This document shows, in pieces, positions 1 to 8,200 of a DNA stretch of 64,000 nt; within the stretch, counting starts at the first letter, position 1, and each line of letters starts with the position of its first letter. The translations under genes and the position numbers were made by a program. Source of the stretch: an uncultured Roseburia sp. (GTDB lineage: Bacteria > Bacillota > Clostridia > Lachnospirales > Lachnospiraceae); NCBI GenBank assembly GCA_900542495.1, contig UQNW01000015.1:1-64000 (forward strand). Direction: 5' to 3'. The notes below the pieces were generated by a model. That model made no database searches. It was not told the origin of the DNA and was given only the letters and a program-made list of their open reading frames with translations.

Positions 1-44
1 AACCTCCAAACTGAGTAATTTTATCTTACATCAGTTTGGAGGTT
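1..44. terminator. Inverted repeat at window edge, probable terminator
   Basis: A perfect 14-bp inverted repeat (1-14 with 31-44, AACCTCCAAACTGA and its complement) encloses a 16-nt loop. There is no long T-run on the plus side. It probably ends a gene lying outside the window, or acts for the minus-strand cupin gene ending at 194. Confidence 0.5.
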
Positions 45-193
45 TACACAAACTTTGGGATACTCCCGAAACCACTTGCGTAAGCCTTCTTTTATTTTCA
101 TCAATAAGTTTTTTTCTCTCCCCATGCATATGTACGATTTCTTTTCTTTCGTTTGATATAGAAAATCATAGCATAAAGCAGGGGAAAAGTACA

Positions 194-841
194 TTATTCG
201 AGCACTAATAATAAAGCCATTTTGAATTTGCCGTCTGCGGTAACGCTGTGAAGACCGTTTTTATCAAAACGGAAGTTTTCTCCGGCAGAAAGAGTGTAAT
301 CTTTTCCCTCGTAACCGATAGTTGCTTTTCCTTCCAAAGCAAAGATGATAGCGTTGCCTGGTGCGCGGTGAGGTGTAAGACCTGTTCCCTCATCAAATGC
401 CATAAGCACGAATTTCATAGTGTCGTTGCTTACAACGTCAAGGTTTGCGATACTTCCTTCCTCATAAGAAATTAAGTCTTTCAGTTTCATTACTTCGCCT
501 GATTTAATAATGTTGTTCATAGTATTCTCCTTTTTTATAATGATTTCAGTGTAAACAGTTCCGGCTGCGGTCTCCATACCGCAGAGTGTTCCACCAGGGA
601 CGATCAGACAGTCACCTTCGGTGAAAACTTTTTTATCAGCATTCGGTCCGATCAGAAAAGCAGTGTCTCCTTTTGCGCCGACATAAATGGCGGTTGAGTC
701 ATAACATTCCTGACTGATAGAGGTATCTTTTCCCAGAGAAAAAAAGGTAACGCTGGTTGCAGTTCCCATTTTTGCATCTCTTGAAATGGTCATGCCGTCT
801 TTTATCGGACGTAGCTGTTCAATTGTAAATACGCGATCCAT
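194..841 (-). CDS. Two-domain cupin protein
   Basis: A 215-residue protein of two cupin halves. The C-terminal half (about residues 115-215) is a clear small beta-barrel cupin with the features TPHRAPGNAIIFALEGKATI and GLHSV; its paired histidines could bind a metal. The N-terminal half is weaker (about residues 20-105, with FTEGDCLIVPGG). The start at 841 is chosen because AAGGAG lies 6 nt upstream; an in-frame ATG at 877 has no such site. Bicupins act as small-molecule dioxygenases, isomerases or ligand sensors, and nothing here identifies the substrate. It stands alone on the minus strand, divergent from the phosphatase at 1119. Confidence 0.75.
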   Translation of the reverse strand: MDRVFTIEQLRPIKDGMTISRDAKMGTATSVTFFSLGKDTSISQECYDSTAIYVGAKGDTAFLIGPNADKKVFTEGDCLIVPGGTLCGMETAAGTVYTEIIIKKENTMNNIIKSGEVMKLKDLISYEEGSIANLDVVSNDTMKFVLMAFDEGTGLTPHRAPGNAIIFALEGKATIGYEGKDYTLSAGENFRFDKNGLHSVTADGKFKMALLLVLE

Positions 842-1020
842 GGAAATCTCCTTAATTAAAGTAAATGTTTTGTACATTTATTCTTTCCTAAAGTAACGAA
901 AATATTTTAAGGAATAAAATGGAAAATGTCTATTAAAAATTTTAACACCATTAGGATATACACTAAAAATAGAACCATTATCAAAAGGATGAAGAAAAAT
1001 GAAGATACGGCAGGTTTTCA

Positions 1021-1049
1021 TTGGATAATGATAAAATTTATGCTATTAT
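1021..1049 (+). promoter_or_regulatory. Sigma-A-type promoter for the phosphatase gene
   Basis: TTGGAT (1021-1026), a 17-nt spacer, and TATTAT (1044-1049). It lies about 70 nt upstream of the start at 1119. Confidence 0.5.
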
Positions 1050-1118
1050 AAATTCAGTTAGTGGCAACTATATCAGTGATGTAATGACAACGGTATTTTC
1101 GAATGAAAAGGATGAGCG

Positions 1119-1724
1119 ATGAAGCTATATTTTGTACGTCATGGAGAGACAGAGTGGAATGTAAAGAAGAAGATTCAGGGAAAGACAGATATTCCCCTGA
1201 ATGAAAATGGAATCCGGCAGGCGAAGGAGCTGGCGTGCCAGCTGGTGGAGGAAGATATTTCGGTGAAACACGTCTATCATTCGCCACAGCTCCGTGCGGC
1301 AGAGACAGCCCGGATCGCGGCAGAAGCACTGCATGCAACCTGTATTCCGTTGGAAGGACTGGTGGAGATGAACCTCGGAAGCTGGGAAGGCTCAAACTGG
1401 CGTGTGATCGAGCGGGAAAACAGCCCGGAATATCAGGAGTGGAGAAAAGACCGTCGCTATGTGCGTACACCGGGTGGAGGTGAATGTTATAATGATGTCG
1501 TAAAACGTACACTCGAAGCAATGGAATATATTTTGAAACGCGAGAGCGGAGATGTGCTGATCGTGACACACAGCGCGATCATTATGGCACTGCGGTGTTA
1601 TATTGCAGGGCTTCCGTTTGAAGAAATGGTTCGAAAATTCAAAACAAGAAATGCGGAAGTTGTCATGATTGAAAGCTTTAAGATATTAGATGCCATAGAG
1701 CGGTTTCGGAAAGAAGATAAATAA
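1119..1724 (+). CDS. Histidine phosphatase family protein (phosphoglycerate mutase-like)
   Basis: A 201-residue member of the branch-1 histidine phosphatase superfamily. The catalytic RHGETEWN motif is at residues 7-14, with the nucleophile His8. A second conserved histidine lies in VTHSAI near residue 150, and the acid residue is in the stretch around GLVEMNLGSWEG. The length and the LNENGIRQAKELA segment fit small broad-specificity phosphatases and alpha-ribazole phosphatase (CobC-like) proteins. No cobalamin gene is adjacent, so a specific substrate is not assigned. The ribosome binding site AAAGGATG lies just before the ATG. It is a single-gene unit between its own promoter and the hairpin at 1806. 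Confidence 0.85.
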   Translation: MKLYFVRHGETEWNVKKKIQGKTDIPLNENGIRQAKELACQLVEEDISVKHVYHSPQLRAAETARIAAEALHATCIPLEGLVEMNLGSWEGSNWRVIERENSPEYQEWRKDRRYVRTPGGGECYNDVVKRTLEAMEYILKRESGDVLIVTHSAIIMALRCYIAGLPFEEMVRKFKTRNAEVVMIESFKILDAIERFRKEDK

Positions 1725-1805
1725 GAAAGAACTCGGACAACGCCATAGCGCAGACAGATAAAAGCATAGCCGGAGAATCGGTAAAACTACATAGTAATAA
1801 ATCAA

Positions 1806-1862
1806 AAAACTGCTGTACGAAAGAGACACAGAGTAATCGTGTTTCCTTCGTACAGCAGTTTT
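1806..1862 (+). terminator. Strong hairpin, probable terminator
   Basis: A 16-bp perfect stem (1806-1821 with 1847-1862, AAAACTGCTGTACGAA) has an additional imperfect GAGACAC/GTGTTTC inner pairing. It lies 80 nt after the phosphatase gene and before the fru promoter. The A/T-rich flanks would let it work in both directions. Confidence 0.65.
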
Positions 1863-1917
1863 ATGTATCTCTTGTAAATTCTGCACAATTTGAACCTTAC
1901 ATTTTTGTGGATGATTT

Positions 1918-2005
1918 TGACGGAAAATGATTGACTGTGACGGATTGTGAAATTATAATTCAGATATAAAGATGAACGGACTTGAATGATGCTGACGGAA
2001 ATTGG
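1918..2005 (+). promoter_or_regulatory. Three TGACGGA repeats, candidate FruR operators
   Basis: Three direct copies of TGACGGAwwnTGr occur at 1918-1930, 1938-1950 and 1993-2005. The first two surround the -35 element, and the third overlaps the ribosome binding site of fruR. DeoR-family regulators of fructose operons usually bind repeats near their own promoter and release on fructose-1-phosphate, so these are good operator candidates. This is an inference from position and repetition. Confidence 0.5.
1931..1959 (+). promoter_or_regulatory. fru operon promoter
   Basis: TTGACT (1931-1936), exactly 17 nt, then TATAAT (1954-1959). This is a near-consensus vegetative promoter about 55 nt upstream of fruR. 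Confidence 0.75.
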
Positions 2006-2017
2006 AGGGTAAAATAA

Positions 2018-2764
2018 ATGCTGACAGAGGAAAGATTTGCGAAGATTTTATCCATACTAGAAAGTATGGGAAGTGTAACGGTTCAGCAGTTGATGACAGA
2101 ACTGGATGCTTCGGAATCCACGATACGGAGAGATCTTAATACACTGGACGCGAACGGTCAGTTGACGAAGGTTCACGGCGGAGCAATTTTAAAAACAGTA
2201 GCATACAGCACAAAAGATGATAACGTGATCAGCCGAAAAGAGAAAAACCGCGAGGCGAAGAACAAAATTGCAAAATATGCTGCAGAGCAGATCACATCCG
2301 GTGATTTTGTTTATCTGGATGCAGGAACGACGACAGAGCTGATGATTGAATACATTACAAGCCGTCAGGCAGTGTTTGTGACCAACGCAATCAGCCACGC
2401 AAAGCGTCTGGCAGAGAGAGGATTTACGGTATATCTTCTCGGCGGCGAGTTCAAAGCGATCACAGAGGCAATCGTAGGAGAAGAGGCAGTCACCACGTTG
2501 GAGAAATACAATTTCACCAAAGGTTTCTGGGGAGCCAACGGTGTCAGTCTCCAGAAGGGTTATTCCACACCGGAGTTAAAAGAGGCAATGGTGAAGAAAA
2601 AATCCATGGAGAACTGCAAAGAGCGTTTTGTTTTAGCAGATGAGAGCAAGTTCAATCAGATTTCAAGTGTGACATTTGCACCATTCGAGGGAGCAACCGT
2701 GATCACCACGGGATTGAACCTACCAGCTTATAAAAAATGTAAAAATATTATAGATGTGCAGTAG
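2018..2764 (+). CDS. fruR: DeoR-family transcriptional regulator of the fructose operon
   Basis: A 248-residue DeoR-type repressor. The N-terminal helix-turn-helix includes VTVQQLMTELDASESTIRRD (about residues 20-39). It is followed by the DeoR sugar-phosphate sensor domain, with the DAGTTTELM phosphate-binding loop near residue 107 and an HGGA segment after the DNA-binding domain. The ribosome binding site GGAGG lies 11 nt before the ATG. It is the first gene of an operon with 1-phosphofructokinase and the fructose PTS permease, so the likely inducer is fructose-1-phosphate. It probably represses its own promoter through the TGACGGA repeats. Confidence 0.9.
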   Translation: MLTEERFAKILSILESMGSVTVQQLMTELDASESTIRRDLNTLDANGQLTKVHGGAILKTVAYSTKDDNVISRKEKNREAKNKIAKYAAEQITSGDFVYLDAGTTTELMIEYITSRQAVFVTNAISHAKRLAERGFTVYLLGGEFKAITEAIVGEEAVTTLEKYNFTKGFWGANGVSLQKGYSTPELKEAMVKKKSMENCKERFVLADESKFNQISSVTFAPFEGATVITTGLNLPAYKKCKNIIDVQ

Positions 2765-2782
2765 CAGGAAGGAGTCGAAAAC

Positions 2783-3709
2783 ATGATTTATACTGTAACC
2801 TTTAACCCGTCGCTGGATTACATTGTTTCCGTGGATCATTTTACATGCGGGATCGTGAACCGTACAACGGATGAGATTATTTTTCCGGGTGGAAAAGGAA
2901 TCAATGTTTCCATGGTGTTAAAAAATCTCGGCTTTGAGAATACAGCGCTTGGTTTTCTTGCCGGATTCACGGGGAACAGAATCGAGGAGCTGTTAGAGGA
3001 AAAAGGAGTCCGCGCTGATTTTATCAAAGTGGAAAAAGGAATTTCCCGGATCAATGTAAAGCTTCGCTCCGATGAGGAGAGTGAGATCAACGGACAGGGA
3101 CCGGCGATCGAGCAGGCAGACATTGAAAAACTCTATGAAAAACTGGATACGTTAGAGGACGGAGACATCCTCGTGCTTGCTGGAAGCATTCCGGATGTGA
3201 TGCCGGGTTCCATGTATATGGATATTATGAAACATTTGCAGAACAAAGACTTAAAAATCGTTGTAGATGCAACAAAAGATCTTCTGGTAAATGTATTGCA
3301 GTATCATCCATTTCTCATCAAACCAAACAATCATGAGCTGGGTGAGATTTTCGGGGTGAAGATCGAGAGCAAGGCAGACGTGATCGAATATGCAAAGAAA
3401 ATGCAGGAAAAAGGTGCAAGAAACGTGCTCGTTTCCATGGCAGGTGACGGAGCTGTTCTGGTAGCAGAAGACGGAAGCGTTTTCCAGTCCGAAGCGCCAA
3501 AAGGAAAAGTTGTCAATTCCGTGGGAGCGGGAGATTCCATGGTGGCAGGCTTTATTGCAGGATATCTTGAGAATGGAAGCTATGAGAAAGCGTTCCAAAT
3601 GGGTGTCTGCACCGGAAGTGCATCTGCATTTTCAGAGGAACTGGCTACAAAAGCAGAAGTGATCGCTTTACTCAATAATAATAAGAAATTGTTTGCAGGG
3701 GAACGATAG
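2783..3709 (+). CDS. fruK: 1-phosphofructokinase
   Basis: A 308-residue PfkB-family kinase that converts fructose-1-phosphate to fructose-1,6-bisphosphate with ATP. It has the PfkB N-terminal signature FPGGKGINVSMVLKNLG (about residue 35) and the C-terminal motif NSVGAGDSMVAGF (about residue 246), whose Asp is the catalytic base. The length is normal for FruK. It starts 18 nt after fruR with an AGGAAGGAG site and is followed directly by fruA. The context makes fructose-1-phosphate the substrate rather than tagatose-6-phosphate. Confidence 0.93.
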   Translation: MIYTVTFNPSLDYIVSVDHFTCGIVNRTTDEIIFPGGKGINVSMVLKNLGFENTALGFLAGFTGNRIEELLEEKGVRADFIKVEKGISRINVKLRSDEESEINGQGPAIEQADIEKLYEKLDTLEDGDILVLAGSIPDVMPGSMYMDIMKHLQNKDLKIVVDATKDLLVNVLQYHPFLIKPNNHELGEIFGVKIESKADVIEYAKKMQEKGARNVLVSMAGDGAVLVAEDGSVFQSEAPKGKVVNSVGAGDSMVAGFIAGYLENGSYEKAFQMGVCTGSASAFSEELATKAEVIALLNNNKKLFAGER

Positions 3710-3728
3710 AAAGGGAGGGATTTTTCAA

Positions 3729-5645
3729 ATGAAAATCAGAGATTTACTTGCAGCAGAGAGCATTGAACTGCAGGGAAAAGTAACAGGCAAAAAAGAAGCA
3801 CTTGACGCTATGGTCGATTTAATGGCAAAGAGCGGCAAAATCAACGATGTGGAGGTTTACCGCAAAGGTGTCTACGCAAGAGAAGAGGAGAGCACAACCG
3901 GAATCGGTGAGGGAATTGCTATTCCACACTGCAAATCTGACTCCGTATCAAGACCGGGACTTGCAGCGATGGTCGTACCGGAGGGCGTTGATTTTGATTC
4001 GTTAGACGGCGAGAAAGTAAACCTTATTTTCCTGATCGCTGCACCGAATACAAAAGAAAATGTGCATCTGGATGTACTCAGTAAATTATCTGTTTTGTTA
4101 ATGGATGAGGACTTCACAGCAAAACTGCGCAGTGCAAAAACAGTAGATGAATTTTTAAGCGTGATCGATGTGGCAGAAGCAGAAAAAGACGCAGAGGAAG
4201 AGAAAAAAGAAGAGGTAAAGGCAGTAGAAACAGCTGCTACAAACGGAAAACTGATCCTTGCAGTTACCGGATGCCCGACCGGTATTGCACATACTTATAT
4301 GGCAGCAGAAGCTTTGGAGAAAAAAGCAAAAGAGCTTGGCTACCAGATCAAAGTTGAGACAAGAGGCTCCGGCGGTGCCAAAAATGTGCTCACAAAAGCA
4401 GAGATCGCAGAGGCAGAGTGCATTATCGTAGCAGCAGACACACAGGTGCCAATGGATCGTTTTGCAGGAAAACCGGTGATCCAGTGCAAAGTTGCAGACG
4501 GAATCAGCAAAGCAGAGGAACTGATCACAAAAGCTGCAAATGGTCACGCTTCTATTTACGAAGCAGACGGCAAAGCAGTGGCTGAGGAAGAAGAAGGTAA
4601 AGACAGCATCGGACATCAGATCTACAAACATCTGATGAATGGTGTATCACATATGCTTCCATTTGTAGTCGGCGGTGGTATCTTAATCGCGATTGCATTC
4701 CTGATTGACGGATTTTCGGTTGACCTTAACTCGCTTCCGTTAGACCAGAGATCAAACTTCGGTACAATCACTCCAATGGCAGCAATGTTTAAGTCAATCG
4801 GTGGCGTTGCATTTGGATTCATGCTCCCGATCCTTGCCGGATTTATCGCAATGAGTATTGCTGACAGACCGGGATTGGCAGTCGGTTTCGTTGGCGGTGC
4901 AATCGCAGCAAACGGAACATCCGGTTTCCTTGGTGCATTAGTAGCCGGATTCTTGGCAGGATATATTGTTTTATTATTAAAGAAAATCTGCAGCAAGCTT
5001 CCTGACAGTTTAGAGGGAACAAAACCAGTATTGATCTATCCGTTATTAGGTATCTTTATTGTAGGTGTTTTGATGACATATGTGGTAGAGCCACCAATCG
5101 GAGCATTAAATACATTAATCAACAACGGTTTGAACGGATTAAACGGCGCAAGCGCTATTTTACTTGGAGCATTACTTGGCGGAATGATGTCTGTTGATAT
5201 GGGAGGTCCTGTCAACAAAGCAGCTTATGTATTCGGTACAGCATCTATCGCAGCCGGAAACTACAACATCATGGCAGCAGTTATGGTCGGTGGTATGGTT
5301 CCACCAATCGCAATCGCACTGGCAACATTGATCTTCAAAAACAAATTTACTGCTGATGAGAGAAAAGCAGGTCCTACCAACTTCATCATGGGACTTTCCT
5401 TCATCACAGAGGGTGCAATCCCATTTGCAGCATCTGATCCACTCCATGTATTGCCTGCGTGTGTGGTTGGTTCTGCAGCAGCAGGTGCTTTATCCATGGC
5501 ATTTAACTGTACCTTAATGGCACCTCATGGTGGAATCTTCGTATTCCTTACCGTAGGAAACCCATTATTATATCTGGTAGCACTGGCAATCGGCTCTGTA
5601 GTTGGATGCGTACTGCTTGGAATTTTAAAAAAGAAAGCAGCTTAA
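3729..5645 (+). CDS. fruA: Fructose-specific PTS enzyme IIABC
   Basis: A 638-residue membrane permease that imports fructose and phosphorylates it to fructose-1-phosphate. Domain order: EIIA (residues 1-145) with the phospho-accepting His67 in GIAIPHCKS; a charged Glu/Lys linker; EIIB (about 173-270) with Cys182 in VTGCPTGIAHTYMAAEAL; and EIIC (about 290-638), with roughly eight to ten membrane segments. An upstream in-frame start at 3693 is rejected because GGGAGGG lies 9 nt before the ATG at 3729. The gene follows fruK in the operon. It needs phosphate from HPr and EI, but the EI gene next door is broken. Confidence 0.93.
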   Translation: MKIRDLLAAESIELQGKVTGKKEALDAMVDLMAKSGKINDVEVYRKGVYAREEESTTGIGEGIAIPHCKSDSVSRPGLAAMVVPEGVDFDSLDGEKVNLIFLIAAPNTKENVHLDVLSKLSVLLMDEDFTAKLRSAKTVDEFLSVIDVAEAEKDAEEEKKEEVKAVETAATNGKLILAVTGCPTGIAHTYMAAEALEKKAKELGYQIKVETRGSGGAKNVLTKAEIAEAECIIVAADTQVPMDRFAGKPVIQCKVADGISKAEELITKAANGHASIYEADGKAVAEEEEGKDSIGHQIYKHLMNGVSHMLPFVVGGGILIAIAFLIDGFSVDLNSLPLDQRSNFGTITPMAAMFKSIGGVAFGFMLPILAGFIAMSIADRPGLAVGFVGGAIAANGTSGFLGALVAGFLAGYIVLLLKKICSKLPDSLEGTKPVLIYPLLGIFIVGVLMTYVVEPPIGALNTLINNGLNGLNGASAILLGALLGGMMSVDMGGPVNKAAYVFGTASIAAGNYNIMAAVMVGGMVPPIAIALATLIFKNKFTADERKAGPTNFIMGLSFITEGAIPFAASDPLHVLPACVVGSAAAGALSMAFNCTLMAPHGGIFVFLTVGNPLLYLVALAIGSVVGCVLLGILKKKAA

Positions 5646-5650
5646 TGATA

Positions 5651-5690
5651 ATTGCGAAACTCTGTATAATCTGAATTAGAGTTTCGCGAT
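5651..5690 (+). repeat. Intercistronic hairpin between fruA and the HPr gene
   Basis: Arms 5651-5663 and 5678-5690 pair over 13 bp (ATTGCGAAACTCT with AGAGTTTCGCGAT, one wobble). No T-run follows, so it looks like an mRNA-stability or processing hairpin, or a minimal mobile repeat. The GCGAAACTC/GAGTTTCGC ends are the same as those of the larger element at 8846-9053. Confidence 0.6.
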
Positions 5691-5729
5691 TGGTGAATGA
5701 TAGCTTAAGAGAAGAGGAGAGAAAAAACA

Positions 5730-5987
5730 ATGAAAGAATTTAAGTATGTAATCAAAGATGAGCAGGGAATCCATGCAAGACCAGCAGGATTATTTGTAAA
5801 GGAAGCTGCCGCATTTCCATGCAAAGTAATAATTGAAAAAGACGGAAAAGAAGCAGATGCCAAACGTATCTTTGCAGTCATGGGTCTGGCAGTAAAATGT
5901 GGTCAGGAGATCACTTTAAAAACTGACGGTGAGAACGAAGAAGAAGCAATGGAAAAACTTTCCGCTTTCTTGAAAGAAAACTTATAA
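5730..5987 (+). CDS. HPr-like phosphocarrier of the fructose operon, lacking Ser46
   Basis: An 85-residue HPr with the EI-dependent phosphorylation site His15 in QGIHARPAG. The segment that in Firmicutes HPr carries the regulatory Ser46 (KSIMGVMSLG) reads KRIFAVMGLAV here. Position 46 is Arg and position 52 is Gly, so HPr kinase could not phosphorylate it and it should not act as a CcpA corepressor. It resembles operon-dedicated HPr proteins such as FPr/Crh-type relatives, but keeps the catalytic histidine. The ribosome binding site AGAGGAG is about 11 nt before the ATG. It is followed by a ptsI remnant. Confidence 0.9.
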   Translation: MKEFKYVIKDEQGIHARPAGLFVKEAAAFPCKVIIEKDGKEADAKRIFAVMGLAVKCGQEITLKTDGENEEEAMEKLSAFLKENL

Positions 5988-6019
5988 TAATTCGCTGCAG
6001 ATCAGGACAACACTTGATT

Positions 6020-6771
6020 GGATGCTATGGTGAACTGGGTATCGTAGACGGTTACACAGGTACTCTTTACATTGAACCGGACGAAGAAACCATGAAAAAA
6101 TATGAGGCAAAAAAGTGATCATCCGTACCTTGGATATCGGTGCAGATAAGCAGGTAGATTATTTCCATATGGAGAAAGAGGAAAATCCGGCAATGGGTTA
6201 CCGTGCGATCCGTATCTGTCTTGACTGTCCGGAAATCTTTAAGACACAGCTCCGTGCGATTTACCGTGCAAGCTATTATGGAACGATCTCCATTATGTTT
6301 CCGATGATCATTTCGGTAAAAGAAGTAAAACGGATCAAGGAGATCGCAGCGGAAGTTAAGGCAGAACTGACCGCAGAAGGAATTCCATTCAAGGACTGCG
6401 AACTCGGAATCATGATCGAGACACCGGCATCCGTGATGATCTCTGACTTTTTGGCAGAGGAAGTTGATTTCTTCTCTATCGGAACGAATGACCTGACACA
6501 GTATACACTGGCAATCGACCGTCAGAATCCGAAGCTTGACAGCTTTTATGATTCTCACCATGAAGCAATCCTTCGGATGCTCCAAATGGTGGTTGATAAC
6601 GGTCATAAACATGGCTGCTGGGTCGGCATCTGCGGTGAACTTGGCGCAGATACGACACTGACTTCCACATTCTTAAAAATGGGATTTGATGAACTGTCCG
6701 TTTCTCCTTCCATGATCTTAAGAGTCAGAGAGGAGATTCGGAAGACGAGAGTGGATGAGTATATACAATAA
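6020..6771 (+). pseudogene. ptsI: Remnant of PTS enzyme I (ptsI), N-terminus and internal part deleted
   Basis: Two pieces of EI lie in different frames. The first (about 6020-6118, e.g. GIVDGYTGTLYIEPDEET and KKYEAKK) matches the end of the swivelling phosphohistidine domain and ends at TGA 6116-6118. The second starts at GTG 6115, gives 218 residues and matches the PEP-binding barrel from RTLDIGADKQ through NPAMGYRAIRICLD, IGTNDLTQYTLA and the catalytic-Cys loop GICGELGAD. Missing are the HPr-binding domain, the active-site histidine and about 50-60 residues at the junction. Full EI is about 570 residues. It sits directly after HPr, where an intact ptsI would be expected. It cannot work as EI. 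Confidence 0.85.
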
Positions 6772-6868
6772 AAAAGATGAGTCTTAAAAGCATATGAATC
6801 ATAATTTCAACCAATCCAGACAAGTATAAAAGCTTAATTCAGATAAAAATTGAAAATGAATAATTTCC

Positions 6869-6918
6869 TACTCCCTACACATACTCAATAGGAAAACTAT
6901 GAGAATGTGCAGGGAGTA
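6869..6918 (+). promoter_or_regulatory. Hairpin sequestering the ribosome binding site of the amidohydrolase gene
   Basis: Arms 6869-6882 (TACTCCCTACACAT) and 6905-6918 (ATGTGCAGGGAGTA) pair at 13 of 14 positions. The stem continues as CTCAATAG/CTATGAG with one bulge, closing on GAAAA. The 3' arm contains the AGGGAG ribosome binding site (6911-6916) of the gene at 6925, so the folded RNA would hide it. No ligand aptamer is recognised upstream. Confidence 0.6.
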
Positions 6919-6924
6919 AAAATT

Positions 6925-8112
6925 ATGAATCAATATTTGTTGATAAAGCAGGGGAACATTCACAATGCTGTGGAAAAAGAGCCATACACAGCGGATATTT
7001 TAATTGAAAACGGCAAGATTAAAAAGATCGCTCCGGTATTGGAAGGCGCCATTATCAATGATGCAGAGATCATAGATGCGTCCGGGCTTGAGGTGTATCC
7101 GGGGTTTGTGGATGCACACTGCCACCTTGGTTTAGACGGCTACGCCGTGGAGTATGCCGGGGATGATTTTAATGAAATCGGAGACGCAATCACACCGGAG
7201 CTATCAGCAATCGACGCCATTAATCCACAGGATAGGGCATTTGAACTGGCAAGGGCAGGTGGCGTGACCTGCGTGTCTACCGGACCGGGCAGTTCAAACG
7301 TGATCGGTGGAACGTTCTGTGTGATTAAGACGTATGGAAACCGCATTGATGATATGATCGTAAAAGAAAAGTCGGCAATGAAGGTTGCGTTTGGGGAAAA
7401 TCCAAAAAATTGCTATAAAAGCAGAGGCATTTATTCGAGAATGACGATTGCTGCAAAGCTGCGCGAGGCACTGCATCAGGCAGAGTTTTACGAAAAAAGG
7501 TTAAAAGCGGCAGGCTATCCAGATGAGACGGATTACAGCAAAATGCCGGAATACAATGAAAAGCTCGAAGCATTGCTTCCGGTCATCCGGAAAGAACTGC
7601 CACTCAAAGCGCATGTGCACCGGGCAGACGATATTTTTACAGCAATCCGCATTGCAAGGGAATTTGACCTCGATCTAAAGCTGGATCATGTGACGGACGG
7701 CAGCCTGATCGCAGATGAACTTGCAAAAGAAGGCTATTCGCTTGCAATCGGTCCGTCCTTTGGCTATGCCACCAAATACGAATTAAAAAATAAAAGTTTT
7801 TCCACTCCGGCAGAACTGGCAGAAGCAGGCTGTTCGGTTTGTATCATTACGGATTCCCCGGTGAGCGAGGAACAATATCTTTCGCTTTGCGCCGGAAAAG
7901 CGATCGTAAGCGGGCTGGATGAATTCACCGCGTTGCAAGCGATCACAATAAATGCGGCAAAACATATCGGAGCGGAAGAAAGAGTGGGAAGCATTGAGGA
8001 AGGAAAAGATGCAGATTTTGTTTTGGTAAAAGGAAATCCATTTGGGGTAGATACGAAAATTTTGTATACAATCATTGACGGAAAGATTGTATACAAAAAT
8101 AATTCGCTCTGA
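6925..8112 (+). CDS. Amidohydrolase family protein
   Basis: A 395-residue metal-dependent hydrolase of the amidohydrolase superfamily. It has an N-terminal beta-sandwich (VEKEPYTADILIENGKIKKI), the metal-binding HxH in FVDAHCHLG (His65, His67), later histidines in KAHVHRADD and LKLDHVTDG, and the metal Asp in IITDSPV. The C-terminal composite domain ends GKDADFVLVKGNPF. The pattern is like imidazolonepropionase/dihydroorotase-type members of unknown substrate. The start at 6925 is chosen because AGGGAG lies 8 nt upstream; the GTG at 6907 lies inside the hairpin arm. It is a single-gene unit whose translation may be controlled by that hairpin. Confidence 0.85.
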   Translation: MNQYLLIKQGNIHNAVEKEPYTADILIENGKIKKIAPVLEGAIINDAEIIDASGLEVYPGFVDAHCHLGLDGYAVEYAGDDFNEIGDAITPELSAIDAINPQDRAFELARAGGVTCVSTGPGSSNVIGGTFCVIKTYGNRIDDMIVKEKSAMKVAFGENPKNCYKSRGIYSRMTIAAKLREALHQAEFYEKRLKAAGYPDETDYSKMPEYNEKLEALLPVIRKELPLKAHVHRADDIFTAIRIAREFDLDLKLDHVTDGSLIADELAKEGYSLAIGPSFGYATKYELKNKSFSTPAELAEAGCSVCIITDSPVSEEQYLSLCAGKAIVSGLDEFTALQAITINAAKHIGAEERVGSIEEGKDADFVLVKGNPFGVDTKILYTIIDGKIVYKNNSL

Positions 8113-8200
8113 TCAGGAAAAGGAGCAGTTATCGGAATTAATTGAAAGCGACAAGTGCCTTTGCTATAATGAATTAATATAATGAAAAAATATATATTAA

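Noticed and set aside
1054..1569. 171-codon antisense frame over the phosphatase gene
   Set aside because: It opposes a gene with clear catalytic motifs and has a Ser/Pro/Leu-rich shadow composition.
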